Shown: one piece after another, positions 7,900 through 18,110 of the stretch | Layout of the letters: each line of letters starts with the position of its first letter | Position numbering within the stretch: the stretch's first letter is position 1 | From: Pseudomonas farris | Lineage (GTDB): Bacteria > Pseudomonadota > Gammaproteobacteria > Pseudomonadales > Pseudomonadaceae | NCBI RefSeq assembly: GCF_019145235.1 | Contig: NZ_JAHSTV010000001.1 | Location: 558,001 to 622,000 of the forward strand | DNA: 64,000 nt | Direction of reading: 5' to 3' | The notes under the pieces: model-generated | Databases searched by the model: none | Told to the model about the DNA's origin: nothing | What the model saw: the letters and a program-made list of their open reading frames with translations, nothing else | Position numbers and translations under genes: made by a program

Positions 7900-9035
7900 A
7901 GTTTTGCCGCTGCTTCACGCAGGGTCTCCTCGCGTTTGGCAAAGCACAGGCGCACCAGGCGCTGGCCGACCGGTGGAGTCTGGTAGAACACCGAGATCGG
8001 AATGCTCGCGACGCCATGTTCGCGGGTCATCCACAGCGCCATTTCGACGTCATTGAGGTCCGGGCGAATCTGCGAATAATCGACCAATTGGAAATAAGTA
8101 CCGGCCACGCGGGTGAAACTGAAGCGTGACGGCGCCAGCAGATCACAGAACAGATCGCGCTTGGCCTGATAGAAATCCGGCAACTCTTCGACGTGTTCCG
8201 GGTGCTCGGCCATGTAATCGGCCAACGCGTATTGCAACGGCGTCACGCCGCAGAAACTGACGTATTGGTGAACCTTGCGCAGCTCGGCGGTGAGGGCTGG
8301 CGGTGCCACTACATAACCGGTTTTCCAACCGGTGACGTGGTACGTCTTACCGAACGAGCTGACCACAAATGCGCGTTGATAGAGTTCTTCGTGGGCCAAT
8401 ACGCTGACGTGAGGCACGCCGTCGAATACCAGGTGTTCGTAGACTTCGTCGCTGATTACATAGATATCGCGGTCGCGGATCAACGCTGCTAACTGATCCA
8501 GCTCGGCACGATTGATCAACGCGCCGCTGGGGTTGTGCGGGGTATTGAGGATAATCATCCGCGTACGCGGCGTAATGGCTTCAGCAAGCTTCTGGAAGTC
8601 GATGCTGAAATCGTTAAGGCCCAGTTGCACATGCACGCAACGGCCACCGGCCAGCTCCACCGAAGGTTCATAACTGTCGTAGGCCGGATCAAACACGATG
8701 ACTTCATCACCGCTGTGGATCACCGCCTGAATGGCGCAGAAGATTGCCTGAGTCGCGCCGGGGGTGACCGTCACTTCATTGTCAGCATCGACATGGGCGC
8801 CGTAGCTGCGGGCGATCTTCGCCGCAATCTGCTGACGCAACACCGGCAAGCCAGTCATCGGCGAATACTGGTTGTGACCACTGGCGATATGCCGACCGAC
8901 TGCATCGCGCAGGGCCTGCGGGCCGTCGAAATCGGGAAACCCTTGAGACAGATTGATCGCCCCGGTTTGCGCCGCGAGCTGAGACATCTGCGTGAAGATA
9001 GTGATGCCGACATTCGGCAGCTTACTGGTGATCAT
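7887..9035 (-). CDS. ybdL: PLP-dependent aminotransferase (methionine/glutamine type)
   Basis: Fold-type I aminotransferase of 382 residues, closest in style to E. coli YbdL/kynurenine aminotransferases that use Met, Phe or Gln. Visible are the N-terminal substrate segment INLSQGFPDFDGP, NPSG (N168), ISDEVYEHL (D196) and the Schiff-base lysine K230 in SSFGKTYHVTGWK. The partner gene for an omega-amidase overlaps its 3' end, which supports a glutamine transaminase role, possibly in methionine salvage or repair of keto acids. Exact amino-donor preference cannot be read from the sequence. Confidence 0.88.
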   Translation of the reverse strand: MITSKLPNVGITIFTQMSQLAAQTGAINLSQGFPDFDGPQALRDAVGRHIASGHNQYSPMTGLPVLRQQIAAKIARSYGAHVDADNEVTVTPGATQAIFCAIQAVIHSGDEVIVFDPAYDSYEPSVELAGGRCVHVQLGLNDFSIDFQKLAEAITPRTRMIILNTPHNPSGALINRAELDQLAALIRDRDIYVISDEVYEHLVFDGVPHVSVLAHEELYQRAFVVSSFGKTYHVTGWKTGYVVAPPALTAELRKVHQYVSFCGVTPLQYALADYMAEHPEHVEELPDFYQAKRDLFCDLLAPSRFSFTRVAGTYFQLVDYSQIRPDLNDVEMALWMTREHGVASIPISVFYQTPPVGQRLVRLCFAKREETLREAAAKLCVI

Positions 9036-9108
9036 CGGTGATTCCCTGCGCTACACCCGGCTCTACGACGGCACGGGAGAGCTCGAGAATAGCCCAAACG
9101 GCGCCCAT

Positions 9109-9133
9109 AAAAAAAGGCGCATAAAGCGCCCTT
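9109..9133 (-). terminator. Intrinsic terminator after der
   Basis: Read on the minus strand, GGCGC-TTTAT-GCGCC is followed by seven T residues. It lies beyond the REP doublet that follows der. Confidence 0.75.
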
Positions 9134-9149
9134 TCTGTAACCCGATCCT

Positions 9150-9236
9150 GTGGGAGCGTGGCTTGCCCGCGATAGTCACGCCGCGGTGTTACAGGTACAC
9201 CGCGTTATCGTTCATCGCGGGCAAGCCCGCTCCCAC
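9150..9236. repeat. REP doublet with long internal palindrome
   Basis: Convergent REP cores of the GCTTGCCCGCGA subtype. The spacer is itself a hairpin, CGCGGTGT/ACACCGCG, so the whole block can fold as a long cruciform downstream of der. Confidence 0.88.
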
Positions 9237-9257
9237 AGGAACCGGGTTAGCCATAAA

Positions 9258-10727
9258 TCAACGCTTGTCGCGGCGCTTCTTGTCGGCTTTCTTGTGGTGC
9301 GACATCATCCGACGCTTCTTGTTGACCTGACGGTCGGTCAGCGAGTTCTTGTTGCCTTCATACGGGTTCTCACCGCCCTTGAACTCGATGCGGATCGGAG
9401 TACCGACCAGTTTGAGCACGCGACGGTAGGTGTTTTCCAGGTAACGGACGTAAGACTTCGGCACCTTCTCGATCTGGTTACCGTGAATCACGATGATCGG
9501 CGGGTTTGCACCACCCAAGTGGGCATAACGCAGCTTGATCCGGCGGTTGTTGACCATCGGTGGCGCGTGCTCGCCAACCGCATCTTCCAGAATCTGGGTC
9601 AGGCGGTTGGTCGGCCAGCGGGTGACCGCGGACTTGAACGAGTTCTGTACCGAGGCGTAGAGGTTGCCTACGCCAGTGCCGTGCAGGGCCGAGATGAAGT
9701 GGATGTCGGCGAAGTCGACGAAGAACAGTCGACGTTGCAGCTCGACCTTCACGAAGTCGCGCTCGCTCGGCGTCATGCCGTCCCACTTGTTGATCGCGAT
9801 GACCAACGCACGACCGGCTTCAAGGGCAAAGCCCAGCAGGTTGAGGTCGTGGTCCACCACGCCTTCGCGGGCGTCCATCACGAAGATCACCACGTTGGCG
9901 TCTTTGATCGCTTGCAGGGTTTTGACCACGGAGAACTTTTCGACTTCTTCGTGGATCTTGCCGCGCTTGCGCACACCGGCGGTGTCGATCAGCGTGTACT
10001 TCTCTTCGTTACGTTCGAACGGGATGTAGATGCTGTCGCGGGTAGTGCCGGGCTGGTCATAAACGATGACCCGGTCTTCACCGAGCATGCGGTTGACCAG
10101 GGTCGACTTGCCAACGTTCGGACGGCCGATGATGGCGATCTTGATACCGTCTTTTTCGCTCGGGCCAGGAATGCGCTTGGCTTCCTCACCTTCGGCAACG
10201 ATCTCCTCTTCGCCTTCTTCCGGTTCTTCGTCGTCTTTCGGGAAGTCGCTCAGGGCGATTTCCAGCATCTGGGTGATGCCACGACCATGAGCACCGGCGA
10301 TCGGGATCGCGTGGCCCATGCCCAACGGGGCGAATTCGGCGCGGGCCATTTCAGGGTCGATGTTGTCGACCTTGTTGGCAACCACGTAAGAACGCTTGTT
10401 ACGCTTGCGCAAGTGCTCGGCGATCATCTGGTCGGCCGCGGTGAAACCGGCCTTGGCATCTACCAGGAATAGAACGACATCCGCTTCTTCAATAGCCAGC
10501 AGCGACTGCTCGGCCATTTTTTCGTCCATACCGTGCTCGTCACCGGAGATACCGCCGGTGTCGACCAGAATGTAGGAACGCCCTTGCCACTTGGCCTCAC
10601 CGTACTGGCGATCACGGGTCAGACCGGACAAGTCGCCGACGATGGCGTCACGAGTCCTGGTCAGGCGGTTGAACAAGGTGGACTTGCCGACGTTCGGTCG
10701 GCCCACCAGGGCGATTACGGGAACCAT
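9258..10727 (-). CDS. der: Ribosome assembly GTPase Der (EngA)
   Basis: Essential double-domain GTPase acting in 50S subunit assembly. Two G domains are visible: G1 GRPNVGKS at the N terminus with DTGGI and NKVD, then after an acidic linker ([12 protein letters not shown]) a second GRPNVGKS with DTAGV and NKWD. A C-terminal KH-like domain ends in a Lys/Arg-rich tail ([21 protein letters not shown]). The start MVPVIALVG at 10727 is preferred over the GTG-like extension at 10739; GGAG lies upstream. It follows bamB but is separated from it by a terminator and stacked hairpins, so it probably has some independent expression. Confidence 0.97.
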   Translation of the reverse strand: MVPVIALVGRPNVGKSTLFNRLTRTRDAIVGDLSGLTRDRQYGEAKWQGRSYILVDTGGISGDEHGMDEKMAEQSLLAIEEADVVLFLVDAKAGFTAADQMIAEHLRKRNKRSYVVANKVDNIDPEMARAEFAPLGMGHAIPIAGAHGRGITQMLEIALSDFPKDDEEPEEGEEEIVAEGEEAKRIPGPSEKDGIKIAIIGRPNVGKSTLVNRMLGEDRVIVYDQPGTTRDSIYIPFERNEEKYTLIDTAGVRKRGKIHEEVEKFSVVKTLQAIKDANVVIFVMDAREGVVDHDLNLLGFALEAGRALVIAINKWDGMTPSERDFVKVELQRRLFFVDFADIHFISALHGTGVGNLYASVQNSFKSAVTRWPTNRLTQILEDAVGEHAPPMVNNRRIKLRYAHLGGANPPIIVIHGNQIEKVPKSYVRYLENTYRRVLKLVGTPIRIEFKGGENPYEGNKNSLTDRQVNKKRRMMSHHKKADKKRRDKR

Positions 10728-10752
10728 GCGGCTCTCCACTTCGTTATTTCAG

Positions 10753-10783
10753 AAAATACAAAAGCCGCTGCGAGGCAGCGGCT
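10753..10783 (-). terminator. Intrinsic terminator after bamB
   Basis: On the minus strand an 8-bp stem, AGCCGCTG/CAGCGGCT, is followed by a T-rich tract (TTTTGTATTTT). It is the last of four stem-loops between bamB and der. Confidence 0.8.
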
Positions 10784-10793
10784 GGTGCTCGGG

Positions 10794-10855
10794 GCAGCGC
10801 CTGTTAGCGCTGCGAGCCCCGCAGAACGGGGCCGCTTGGGGGTTAAACCCCAAGC
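10794..10855 (-). other. Three consecutive stem-loops between bamB and der
   Basis: Perfect inverted repeats lie at 10834-10855 (GCTTGGGG/CCCCAAGC), 10816-10832 (GCCCC/GGGGC) and 10794-10813 (GCAGCGC/GCGCTGC), immediately followed on the minus strand by the terminator at 10753-10783. They could protect the bamB mRNA 3' end or form a small 3' RNA. Confidence 0.6.
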
Positions 10856-10862
10856 ATAGTCT

Positions 10863-12014
10863 TTACTTAATGGTCAGGGCTTCCAGTTTGCCACTGTTGC
10901 CATACAGATAAATCGTGTCACCCACCACCAGCGGACGGGCACGCAGGCCGTCACTGTCGATGCGCTCGCGGCCGACGAAACGACCATCCACCTGACTCAG
11001 CAGGTGCAGGTAACCTTCCATATCACCGACTGCAACATAGCTGGAGAACACTTCCGGAGCCGACAGTTGACGGCGGGCCAGCGAATCGTTGCTCCACAAA
11101 GCCGTGGTAGAACGTTCGTCGACGCCTTCAACGGTGCCTGCGGACAGGCTCACGTAGACGCTGCCAAAACCCTGAGCAACGCCGGCATAGCTGGAAGCAT
11201 CACGCTGCCAGAGCTGACGACCGCTTTCCAGGTCCAGTGCCGCGACACGACCCTGGTAGCTGGCGACATACAGTGTACCGCCGGACAACAGCAAGCCACC
11301 GTCGATATCGACCACACGCTCCAGTTCCGAACGACCTTGTGGAATCGCTACGCGTTGTTCCCATACCGGCACGCCGTTGGAAACATCCAGAGCGACCACT
11401 TTACCGGTCGACAGGCCAGCCACCGCGAGGCGGTTGGTGACGATCGGTGCGCTGGTGCCGCGCAGGGTCAGAACCGCCGGCGTGCTGTCATACAACCAGC
11501 GCTGGTTGCCGGTAGCGGCATCCAGACCGATCAGACGGTCATCCTGGGTCTGAACCACAACAACGTCACCGTTGGTGGCCGGCGGCGCGAGCACTTCACT
11601 GGTCACGCGAGCGCGCCATTTCTCTTCACCGCTGCTGGCGTCCAGAGCAACGATTTCGCCCTTGAGCGTGCCGATCATGACCAGACCGTAACCCACGCCA
11701 ACGGCGCCGGAGACAGGCAGTTCGAGATCTTTCTTCCATTTGACGTCGCCATTGCTGCGATCCATCGCCATCACCACACCGGTGACGTCGGCGGCATAGA
11801 TGGTATCGCCATCGATCGCCGGAACCAGCATGTTGTAGGTTTCGCCCTGACCGTCACCGATCGAACGACTCCACTGCTTTTGCAGAACCACTTCTTCTTT
11901 GAAGTCGGTCAACTCGGCCGGTGGCAATTCTTTTTTGCTGTTGCTGCTGCAACCCGCGGCCAATATGGCCAGAGCCAGCAATGCTGCATGTTTCCAACGG
12001 ATCACGTCACGCAT
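10863..12014 (-). CDS. bamB: Outer-membrane assembly lipoprotein BamB
   Basis: Periplasm-facing lipoprotein of the BAM complex, which inserts beta-barrel proteins into the outer membrane. The 383-residue protein starts at ATG 12014 (MRDVIRWKH), has a short signal sequence and lipobox LAAGC with C22 as the acylation site. It then has repeated PQQ-like beta-propeller blades (GDTIYAADVTGVVMAMD, VALDASSGEEKWR, IGLDAATGNQRW, AALDLESGRQLW). A longer frame upstream to 12185 lies inside yfgM and is not coding. The start overlaps the yfgM stop by eight bases, so the two are coupled. Confidence 0.96.
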   Translation of the reverse strand: MRDVIRWKHAALLALAILAAGCSSNSKKELPPAELTDFKEEVVLQKQWSRSIGDGQGETYNMLVPAIDGDTIYAADVTGVVMAMDRSNGDVKWKKDLELPVSGAVGVGYGLVMIGTLKGEIVALDASSGEEKWRARVTSEVLAPPATNGDVVVVQTQDDRLIGLDAATGNQRWLYDSTPAVLTLRGTSAPIVTNRLAVAGLSTGKVVALDVSNGVPVWEQRVAIPQGRSELERVVDIDGGLLLSGGTLYVASYQGRVAALDLESGRQLWQRDASSYAGVAQGFGSVYVSLSAGTVEGVDERSTTALWSNDSLARRQLSAPEVFSSYVAVGDMEGYLHLLSQVDGRFVGRERIDSDGLRARPLVVGDTIYLYGNSGKLEALTIK

Positions 12015-12648
12015 CCCCTTTGGCCAGGTCGTCCAGCTTGATTTGTAGGCCACCGACCGCCGCTTCATCCGACAGTGCCGCCTTGGCTTTTTGATACGCC
12101 GTGTTCGCTTCGTCGGTACGACCCAACTGCACCAGCAGGTCGCCTTTGAGTTCTTCGCGAGTGGCCAGGAAGGCTTTGTCGGCATCGCCTTCGAGCAGTT
12201 TCAGGGCTTCATCGACCTTGTTCTGCGCGGCCAGTACCTGCGCCAGGCGCTGACGAGCAATTTCGCCGAGTGCCGGATTGGCCGGTTTAGCGACAATGGC
12301 TTTCAGTTCGCTGGCTGCGTCGTCCAGCTTGCCGCTGTCGACCGCGACTTTCGCCACGAACAGGCTGCCGTATTGCGCGTAAGCGGTGCCGCCGAACTCA
12401 GCGTTGAGCTTGCCGGCCAGATCCGAAACACGTGCAGCATCAGGCTTGCCATCAGGCGTCAGCGTGGTTTCAAGCAATTGCTGATAGAGAATCGAGGCGC
12501 CTTGCGACTGATTGCTCTGATACTTCTGAAAGGCCTGCCAGCCGAACACGATGACCAGCGCCAACAGGCCGCCAGTGACCAGGGGCTTGCCGTTGCGTGT
12601 CCACCAGTCCTTCAACTCCGCCAGATGTTCGTCTTCGGTACTCGACAC
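12007..12648 (-). CDS. yfgM: YfgM family protein (UPF0070), Sec translocon/BAM-linked
   Basis: Inner-membrane-anchored periplasmic protein of 213 residues with one N-terminal membrane helix (about residues 22-40, LVTGGLLALVIVFGWQAF) and a TPR-like helical periplasmic domain. In E. coli YfgM associates with SecYEG and PpiD and helps hand proteins to periplasmic chaperones. It lies between hisS and bamB, the conserved order, and overlaps bamB. Confidence 0.92.
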   Translation of the reverse strand: MSSTEDEHLAELKDWWTRNGKPLVTGGLLALVIVFGWQAFQKYQSNQSQGASILYQQLLETTLTPDGKPDAARVSDLAGKLNAEFGGTAYAQYGSLFVAKVAVDSGKLDDAASELKAIVAKPANPALGEIARQRLAQVLAAQNKVDEALKLLEGDADKAFLATREELKGDLLVQLGRTDEANTAYQKAKAALSDEAAVGGLQIKLDDLAKGDA

Positions 12649-12688
12649 CCCAATACTCCTTAATCGCTAAATCGGCTGTTTGACAGCT

Positions 12689-13978
12689 TCAACCCTGCAC
12701 GACGCAGGTGGCCAGGTGTGCAGCAAGCGCATCCCAGGCAATGCTTTGTTGTTCGCCCTGGCCACGCAGGGGTTTGAAACCTACCACTTGCTGGGCCATT
12801 TCGTCCTCACCGAGAATCAATGCGTACAGCGCACCGCTCTTGTCGGCTTTCTTGAACTGGCTTTTGAAGCTGCCGGCGCCGGCATTGACTTGCAGGCGCA
12901 GGTTGGGCAATTGATCACGAACACGTTCGCTCAGGGCCAGACCGGCCAGCTCGGCGGCTTCACCGAAGGCGCAGAGGTAGACATCGACCTGACGGGAGAT
13001 TTCTTCAGGAATCTGCTCCAGGGTTTCAAGCAGCAGCACCAGACGCTCGATGCCCATGGCGAAGCCAACGCCCGTGGTCGGCTTGCCGCCCATCTGCTCC
13101 ACCAGACCGTCGTAACGACCACCGGCACACACAGTGCCTTGGGCGCCCAACTTGTCGGTGACCCATTCGAAAACGGTCTTGCTGTAGTAATCCAGCCCGC
13201 GAACCAGCTTCGGGTTGATTACATAAGGAATGCCGGCGGCGTCCAGACGAGCCTTGAGGCCCTCGAAGTGCACGCGGGACTCTTCGTCGAGGTAGTCGGC
13301 CATTTTTGGCGCGTCGGCCAACGCCGCTTGAGTGTCAGGATTCTTGGTATCCAGAACCCGCAGCGGGTTGGTCTTCAGACGGCGCTGGCTGTCTTCGTCC
13401 AGTTGATCCAGGCGAGCGGACAGGTATTCGACCAGTGCTTCACGATAACGACCACGGGACTCGCTGGTACCCAGGCTGTTGAGTTCGAGCTTGACCGCAT
13501 CGCGGATACCCAGCTCGCCCCACAGGCGCCAGGTCAGCACGATCAACTCAGCGTCGATGTCCGGACCGTCGAGGTTGAAGACTTCGCAACCGATCTGGTG
13601 GAACTGGCGATAACGACCTTTCTGTGGACGTTCGTGACGGAACATCGGGCCGATGTACCAGAGTTTCTGCACCTGACCGCCGCCGGTGATGCCGTGCTCG
13701 AGCACCGCACGCACGCAGGCCGCCGTGCCTTCAGGGCGCAGGGTCAGGGAATCGCCGTTGCGGTCATCGAAGGTGTACATCTCTTTTTCGACGATGTCGG
13801 TCACTTCACCGATGGAGCGTTTGAACAGCTCGGTGAACTCGACGATCGGCATGCGAATCTGCTTGTAACCGTAGTTATCCAGCAAACGCGAGACGGTGCC
13901 CTCGAAATGACGCCACAGGGGAGTCTGTTCGGGCAGGATGTCGTTCATGCCACGAATGGCTTGCAGAGACTTGCTCAC
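12689..13978 (-). CDS. hisS: Histidyl-tRNA synthetase
   Basis: Class II aminoacyl-tRNA synthetase of 429 residues that charges tRNA-His. Visible are motif 1 near the N terminus ([18 protein letters not shown]), motif 2 ([11 protein letters not shown], then [17 protein letters not shown]), the histidine-specific block [14 protein letters not shown], motif 3 (GFAMGIERL), and a C-terminal anticodon-binding domain ([11 protein letters not shown]...). It lies in the conserved run ispG-hisS-yfgM-bamB. Confidence 0.97.
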   Translation of the reverse strand: MSKSLQAIRGMNDILPEQTPLWRHFEGTVSRLLDNYGYKQIRMPIVEFTELFKRSIGEVTDIVEKEMYTFDDRNGDSLTLRPEGTAACVRAVLEHGITGGGQVQKLWYIGPMFRHERPQKGRYRQFHQIGCEVFNLDGPDIDAELIVLTWRLWGELGIRDAVKLELNSLGTSESRGRYREALVEYLSARLDQLDEDSQRRLKTNPLRVLDTKNPDTQAALADAPKMADYLDEESRVHFEGLKARLDAAGIPYVINPKLVRGLDYYSKTVFEWVTDKLGAQGTVCAGGRYDGLVEQMGGKPTTGVGFAMGIERLVLLLETLEQIPEEISRQVDVYLCAFGEAAELAGLALSERVRDQLPNLRLQVNAGAGSFKSQFKKADKSGALYALILGEDEMAQQVVGFKPLRGQGEQQSIAWDALAAHLATCVVQG

Positions 13979-14015
13979 TTAAAATCCTTAAATTCGTTCG
14001 GCTCTTTAGTCAGGG

Positions 14016-15125
14016 TCAGCCGCGAGCGATTACAGCTGCGTCGGCTTCGACCTTTTCGGCCGCTTTCTGGCGGATCAAGCGTTCAAGCTCATCCACCAGA
14101 TTGTCATTAGTCAGTTTCTGCGACGGCTTGCCGTCGATGTAAATCAGGTTTGGCGTGCCGCCGGTCAAGCCGATATGGGCTTCCTTGGCTTCGCCCGGCC
14201 CGTTGACCACGCAACCGATCACCGCGACATCCAGCGGCACCAGCAGGTCTTCGAGACGCCCTTCCAGCTCGTTCATGGTTTTGACCACATCGAAGTTCTG
14301 CCGCGAGCAGCTCGGGCAGGCGATGAAGTTGATGCCACGGGAACGCAGGTGCAGGGATTTGAGAATGTCGTAGCCGACTTTCACTTCCTCGACCGGGTCG
14401 GCCGCCAACGAGATGCGAATAGTATCGCCAATCCCTTCGGCGAGCAGCATACCGAGGCCCACGGCGGATTTCACCGTGCCTGAACGCAAACCACCGGCTT
14501 CGGTAATCCCCAAGTGCAGCGGCTGGACGATTTCCTTGGCCAGCAAGCGGTAGGCGGCGACAGCCATGAACACGTCGGAGGCTTTCACGCTGACCTTGAA
14601 GTCCTGGAAATTCAGGCGCTCGAGGTGCTCAACGTGACGCAAGGCGGACTCGACCAGCGCAGCTGGAGTCGGCTCGCCATATTTCTTTTGCAGGTCTTTT
14701 TCCAGGGAGCCGGCGTTGACGCCGATGCGGATCGGAATCCCGCGATCACGGGCAGCATCGACCACCGCACGCACGCGGTCTTCACGACCGATATTGCCCG
14801 GGTTGATCCGCAGGCAATCCACGCCCAGTTCGGCTACGCGCAAAGCGATCTTGTAGTCGAAGTGGATGTCGGCCACCAATGGCACTTTGACCAACTGCTT
14901 GATCTTGCCGAAGGCTTCGGCGGCGTCCATGTCCGGCACGGAAACCCGCACGATATCGACGCCAGCGGCTTCCAGACGATTGATCTGGGCCACGGTGGCG
15001 GCCACGTCATTGGTGTCGCTGTTGGTCATGCTCTGCACAGCGATAGGCGCATCGCCGCCCACGGGCACGTTGCCGACCCAGATCTTGCGGGATTCGCGAC
15101 GTTTGATTGGAGATTCGCCGTGCAT
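14016..15125 (-). CDS. ispG: 4-hydroxy-3-methylbut-2-enyl diphosphate synthase (GcpE)
   Basis: Iron-sulfur enzyme of the MEP isoprenoid pathway that reductively opens methylerythritol cyclodiphosphate to HMBPP. The 369-residue protein has an N-terminal TIM barrel ([14 protein letters not shown]) and a C-terminal 4Fe-4S domain with cysteines in CPSCSRQNF and [14 protein letters not shown]. It starts three bases after the rodZ stop. Proximity to the isc genes is convenient because the enzyme needs a 4Fe-4S cluster, though this order is conserved in many gammaproteobacteria. Confidence 0.97.
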   Translation of the reverse strand: MHGESPIKRRESRKIWVGNVPVGGDAPIAVQSMTNSDTNDVAATVAQINRLEAAGVDIVRVSVPDMDAAEAFGKIKQLVKVPLVADIHFDYKIALRVAELGVDCLRINPGNIGREDRVRAVVDAARDRGIPIRIGVNAGSLEKDLQKKYGEPTPAALVESALRHVEHLERLNFQDFKVSVKASDVFMAVAAYRLLAKEIVQPLHLGITEAGGLRSGTVKSAVGLGMLLAEGIGDTIRISLAADPVEEVKVGYDILKSLHLRSRGINFIACPSCSRQNFDVVKTMNELEGRLEDLLVPLDVAVIGCVVNGPGEAKEAHIGLTGGTPNLIYIDGKPSQKLTNDNLVDELERLIRQKAAEKVEADAAVIARG

Positions 15126-15128
15126 GAC

Positions 15129-16166
15129 TTATTGACCCAACTTCAGGCGAGCAGTCTCGCCACTGGTGAACGGAGCGACATCGACCACCTGCCCGTTGTA
15201 GCTGACCTGCGCACCACGGGCGAAGCCCAGACGCACGGTAAAAGGCGGTTTGCCGCTGACAGTAACATTTTCGCCTTTACGCTTGAGACCACTCAACAGC
15301 ACCTTACCCGTGCCATCGGTTACTTGCGTCCAGCAATCGGCGGTGAATTGCAGTTGAACCTGGCCTTGGCCGGCCACCGCGGCTGCTGGAGCCGGGGCCG
15401 TCGGAGCAATCGGTGCAGTAACAACCGGTGCCGGTACAGCGGGAACAGCGGGGGCTGGTGTCGCCGGCGTCGTCGGTGTCGCGACAACCGGAGCAGTGCT
15501 GTGGGTTGCAGCCGCAGCTGTTACTGCTGGAGCCGCTGGCGCTGGAACCGCTGCGCTCGTTTCGACACTGACTGGCTCCTCGGCCGAAGTCTCGGACTGA
15601 GGCAGCGCAAGAGGCGTTTCACCTTCAACCTGACCTTGTGCAACGGCCTGGTCTTCCGGCTCGTCCAGTGGATGGATCTGGGTGGTGCCATCGGCGCCTT
15701 CGACTTCAACGTGTTCCGGAGCCAGGCCGGTCAGGTCCTTGGTGCGCAATGAGGTTTGATCCTGCCACCAGACAAAACCACCGCCAATCACCGCGAGCAG
15801 CAACAGCAGGCTGACAATTCGCAAAATGGTGTGGGAAACCCGAACCGGCTCTTCGATACGCCCCAGGCTATGGACGTTGCTGCCTTGGGAATCGGTACCG
15901 GTGGATTGGTCGAACTGCTGGACCAGAATGGTTTGGTCCATGCCGAGCAATTTGGCATACGCGCGAATATAGCCACGGGCAAAGGTGTGCCCAGGCAGCT
16001 TGTCGAAAGCGCCGGCTTCCAGATTACTCAGGGAATTGACGGTGAGGTTGAGCTTGAGGGCCACTTCGGCCAGCGACCAGCCATTGCTTTCGCGGGCCTG
16101 GCGCAAAGTCTCACCGGGGTTAACGCGATTCGCTGCTACAACTTCGGGATGCGCCGCTTTCATCAT
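15129..16166 (-). CDS. rodZ: Cytoskeletal regulator RodZ
   Basis: Bitopic inner-membrane protein that links MreB to the elongation machinery and so sets cell shape. The 345-residue protein has an N-terminal cytoplasmic HTH (ETLRQARESNGWSLAEVA), a single membrane helix at about residues 114-133, and a long low-complexity Pro/Ala/Thr/Val linker (about 195-275). It ends in a beta-rich domain (VQLQFTADCWTQVTDGTG). The start ATG overlaps the pilF stop (ATGATGA); a second ATG one codon on is equally possible. Confidence 0.93.
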   Translation of the reverse strand: MMKAAHPEVVAANRVNPGETLRQARESNGWSLAEVALKLNLTVNSLSNLEAGAFDKLPGHTFARGYIRAYAKLLGMDQTILVQQFDQSTGTDSQGSNVHSLGRIEEPVRVSHTILRIVSLLLLLAVIGGGFVWWQDQTSLRTKDLTGLAPEHVEVEGADGTTQIHPLDEPEDQAVAQGQVEGETPLALPQSETSAEEPVSVETSAAVPAPAAPAVTAAAATHSTAPVVATPTTPATPAPAVPAVPAPVVTAPIAPTAPAPAAAVAGQGQVQLQFTADCWTQVTDGTGKVLLSGLKRKGENVTVSGKPPFTVRLGFARGAQVSYNGQVVDVAPFTSGETARLKLGQ

Positions 16167-16921
16167 TGCTCCGACAGGTATTGCTGATATTCCGGCGTAC
16201 CGGGATAGAGTCGTTTTAATTGCAGGCCAAAACTGGCGGCCTTGTCGCGATCTTCGAACACTTTTGCCAGCCGAACGCCGAGCAATAGACTACGTGCATT
16301 TTGTTCGGTGAGCAGGCTAAAACGGTCGTAATAGTCACGCGCGGGCACATAATGCCTGTCTTCGTAAGACAACTCAGCCATTTCCAGCAATGCACGTGGC
16401 TGTTGGCGATTCAAACGCAGGGCTTTTTCCAGTTGCTGACGGGCCAGATCACGCTGGCCAAGCTTTGAAGCGGTCATGCCCAGGTTTTCGAAAACCCGTG
16501 AACGCTCAGGATACAGGGTATCGGCGGCGGCCTGTTCGAAGCGTTCGTAAGCCTCTTTGTAACGTTTCTCTTCGAAAAGAAAACTGCCGTAGTTATTCAG
16601 GATTCGCGCATCGGCGGGACGAGAAGACAGTGCCTTGCGAAAATGCTGATCGGCCAGTTCAGGCTCCATCTCGGCCTGGAACACCAGCCCCAGAGCCGCG
16701 TTGGCGTCAGGATCCGAGCTATCCAGGTCCAAAGCCTTCTTCAACGGGACTTTGGCGCGCTCGGTCATGCCCTGCTGCAGATACCCCAGGCCCAGCTGCA
16801 CGTAGGCGGCACGCGCTTCATCACGGCCCTTGCTGGTCTTCATCGGGTTGAAATCGCCCGACAGGACACAACCAGCACAGAGGCTGGCCAACAGCACAAG
16901 CAGCGCGAAGCGCAGGGACAT
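16163..16921 (-). CDS. pilF: Type IV pilus biogenesis/stability lipoprotein PilF (PilW)
   Basis: Outer-membrane lipoprotein of 252 residues needed for PilQ secretin multimerisation. It has a signal sequence and lipobox LCAGC with C18, then tetratricopeptide repeats (AYVQLGLGYLQQGMTERAKVPLKKAL, DADANAALGLVFQ-like units, RILNNYGSFLFEEKRYKEAYERFEQA). It lies between rlmN and rodZ, the standard place. No other pilus gene is in this window. Confidence 0.93.
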   Translation of the reverse strand: MSLRFALLVLLASLCAGCVLSGDFNPMKTSKGRDEARAAYVQLGLGYLQQGMTERAKVPLKKALDLDSSDPDANAALGLVFQAEMEPELADQHFRKALSSRPADARILNNYGSFLFEEKRYKEAYERFEQAAADTLYPERSRVFENLGMTASKLGQRDLARQQLEKALRLNRQQPRALLEMAELSYEDRHYVPARDYYDRFSLLTEQNARSLLLGVRLAKVFEDRDKAASFGLQLKRLYPGTPEYQQYLSEQ

Positions 16922-16933
16922 AGAGATCCTCTC

Positions 16934-18082
16934 TTAATTATTGTTCGCGGCGTTTGTTGCGATATCGTTTTCGGCGCTCAATTCGCGCACGGCGATATAA
17001 CGTTCGCTGCGACGGGTGCGATCCAGCACCTGCCCTACCAATTGGCCACACGCGGCATCGATGTCTTCACCGCGGGTGGTGCGTACGGTGACGTTGAAGC
17101 CTGCATGGTGAAGCTGATCCTGGAAACGGCGAATCGCGTTGTTGCTCGGGCGCTCGTAACCGGAATGCGGGAACGGGTTGAACGGAATCAGGTTGATCTT
17201 GCACGGGATGTTCTTGAGCAACTCGATCATCTCAACGGCATGTTCAACCTTGTCATTGATGTCCTTGAGCAAGGTGTACTCGATGGTCAGCACGCGCTTT
17301 TCGCCCAGGGACGACATGTAGCGCTGGCACGACTCGAGCAGCATCTTAAGCGGATATTTCTTGTTGATCGGCACCAATTGGTTACGCAATGCGTCGTTTG
17401 GTGCGTGCAGCGACAACGCCAGGGACACATCGATGTGCTTGGACAGCTCATCGATCATCGGCACCACGCCCGAAGTGGACAGGGTTACGCGGCGCTTGGA
17501 GATCCCGTAGCCCAGGTCATCCATCATCAGATGCATGGCGGCCACGACGTTGTCGAAGTTCAGCAGCGGCTCACCCATGCCCATCATCACCACGTTGGTG
17601 ATGGCACGGTCGGCGGTCGCCGGGATGCTGCCGAACGATTTATTGGCAATCCACACCTGACCGATCACTTCGGCGGCGGTGAGGTTGCTGTTGAAACCTT
17701 GCTTGCCGGTGGAGCAGAAACTGCAATCCAGGGCACAGCCTGCCTGGGACGAAACGCACAGAGTGCCGCGTTTGCCCTGGGGAATGTACACGGTCTCGAC
17801 GCAGCTACCGGACGCCACGCGCACCACCCACTTACGGGTGCCATCGGTGGAGATGTCCTCGCTGACCACTTCGGGGCCGCGGACTTCAGCAATGGCCTTG
17901 AGCTTGTCGCGCAAGGCCTTGCTGACGTTCGTCATGGCGTCGAAATCATCAACGCCAAGGTGGTGAATCCATTTCATTACCTGACCGGCACGGAAACGCT
18001 TCTCCCCGATTGAGTCGAAGAATTTTTCCATTTCCTGTTGAGTCAGACCCAGCAGGTTGGTTTTTACAGTCGATGTAGTCAT
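16934..18082 (-). CDS. rlmN: 23S rRNA/tRNA adenine-C2 methyltransferase RlmN
   Basis: Radical-SAM enzyme that methylates C2 of A2503 in 23S rRNA and A37 of some tRNAs. The 382-residue protein carries the CX3CX2C cluster motif at C116, C120 and C123 (CALDCSFC), the GMGEPLLN segment for SAM binding and a C-terminal cysteine in DIDAACGQL that forms the protein-RNA intermediate. It lies just downstream of ndk. It needs a 4Fe-4S cluster, so it is a client of the nearby isc operon. Confidence 0.96.
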   Translation of the reverse strand: MTTSTVKTNLLGLTQQEMEKFFDSIGEKRFRAGQVMKWIHHLGVDDFDAMTNVSKALRDKLKAIAEVRGPEVVSEDISTDGTRKWVVRVASGSCVETVYIPQGKRGTLCVSSQAGCALDCSFCSTGKQGFNSNLTAAEVIGQVWIANKSFGSIPATADRAITNVVMMGMGEPLLNFDNVVAAMHLMMDDLGYGISKRRVTLSTSGVVPMIDELSKHIDVSLALSLHAPNDALRNQLVPINKKYPLKMLLESCQRYMSSLGEKRVLTIEYTLLKDINDKVEHAVEMIELLKNIPCKINLIPFNPFPHSGYERPSNNAIRRFQDQLHHAGFNVTVRTTRGEDIDAACGQLVGQVLDRTRRSERYIAVRELSAENDIATNAANNN

Positions 18083-18110
18083 GGATTCACCTTCACTCTT
18101 AAGCCAATGC

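Noticed and set aside
12015..12185. N-terminal extension of BamB
   Set aside because: It lies within yfgM and has no signal peptide; the lipoprotein signal begins at 12014.
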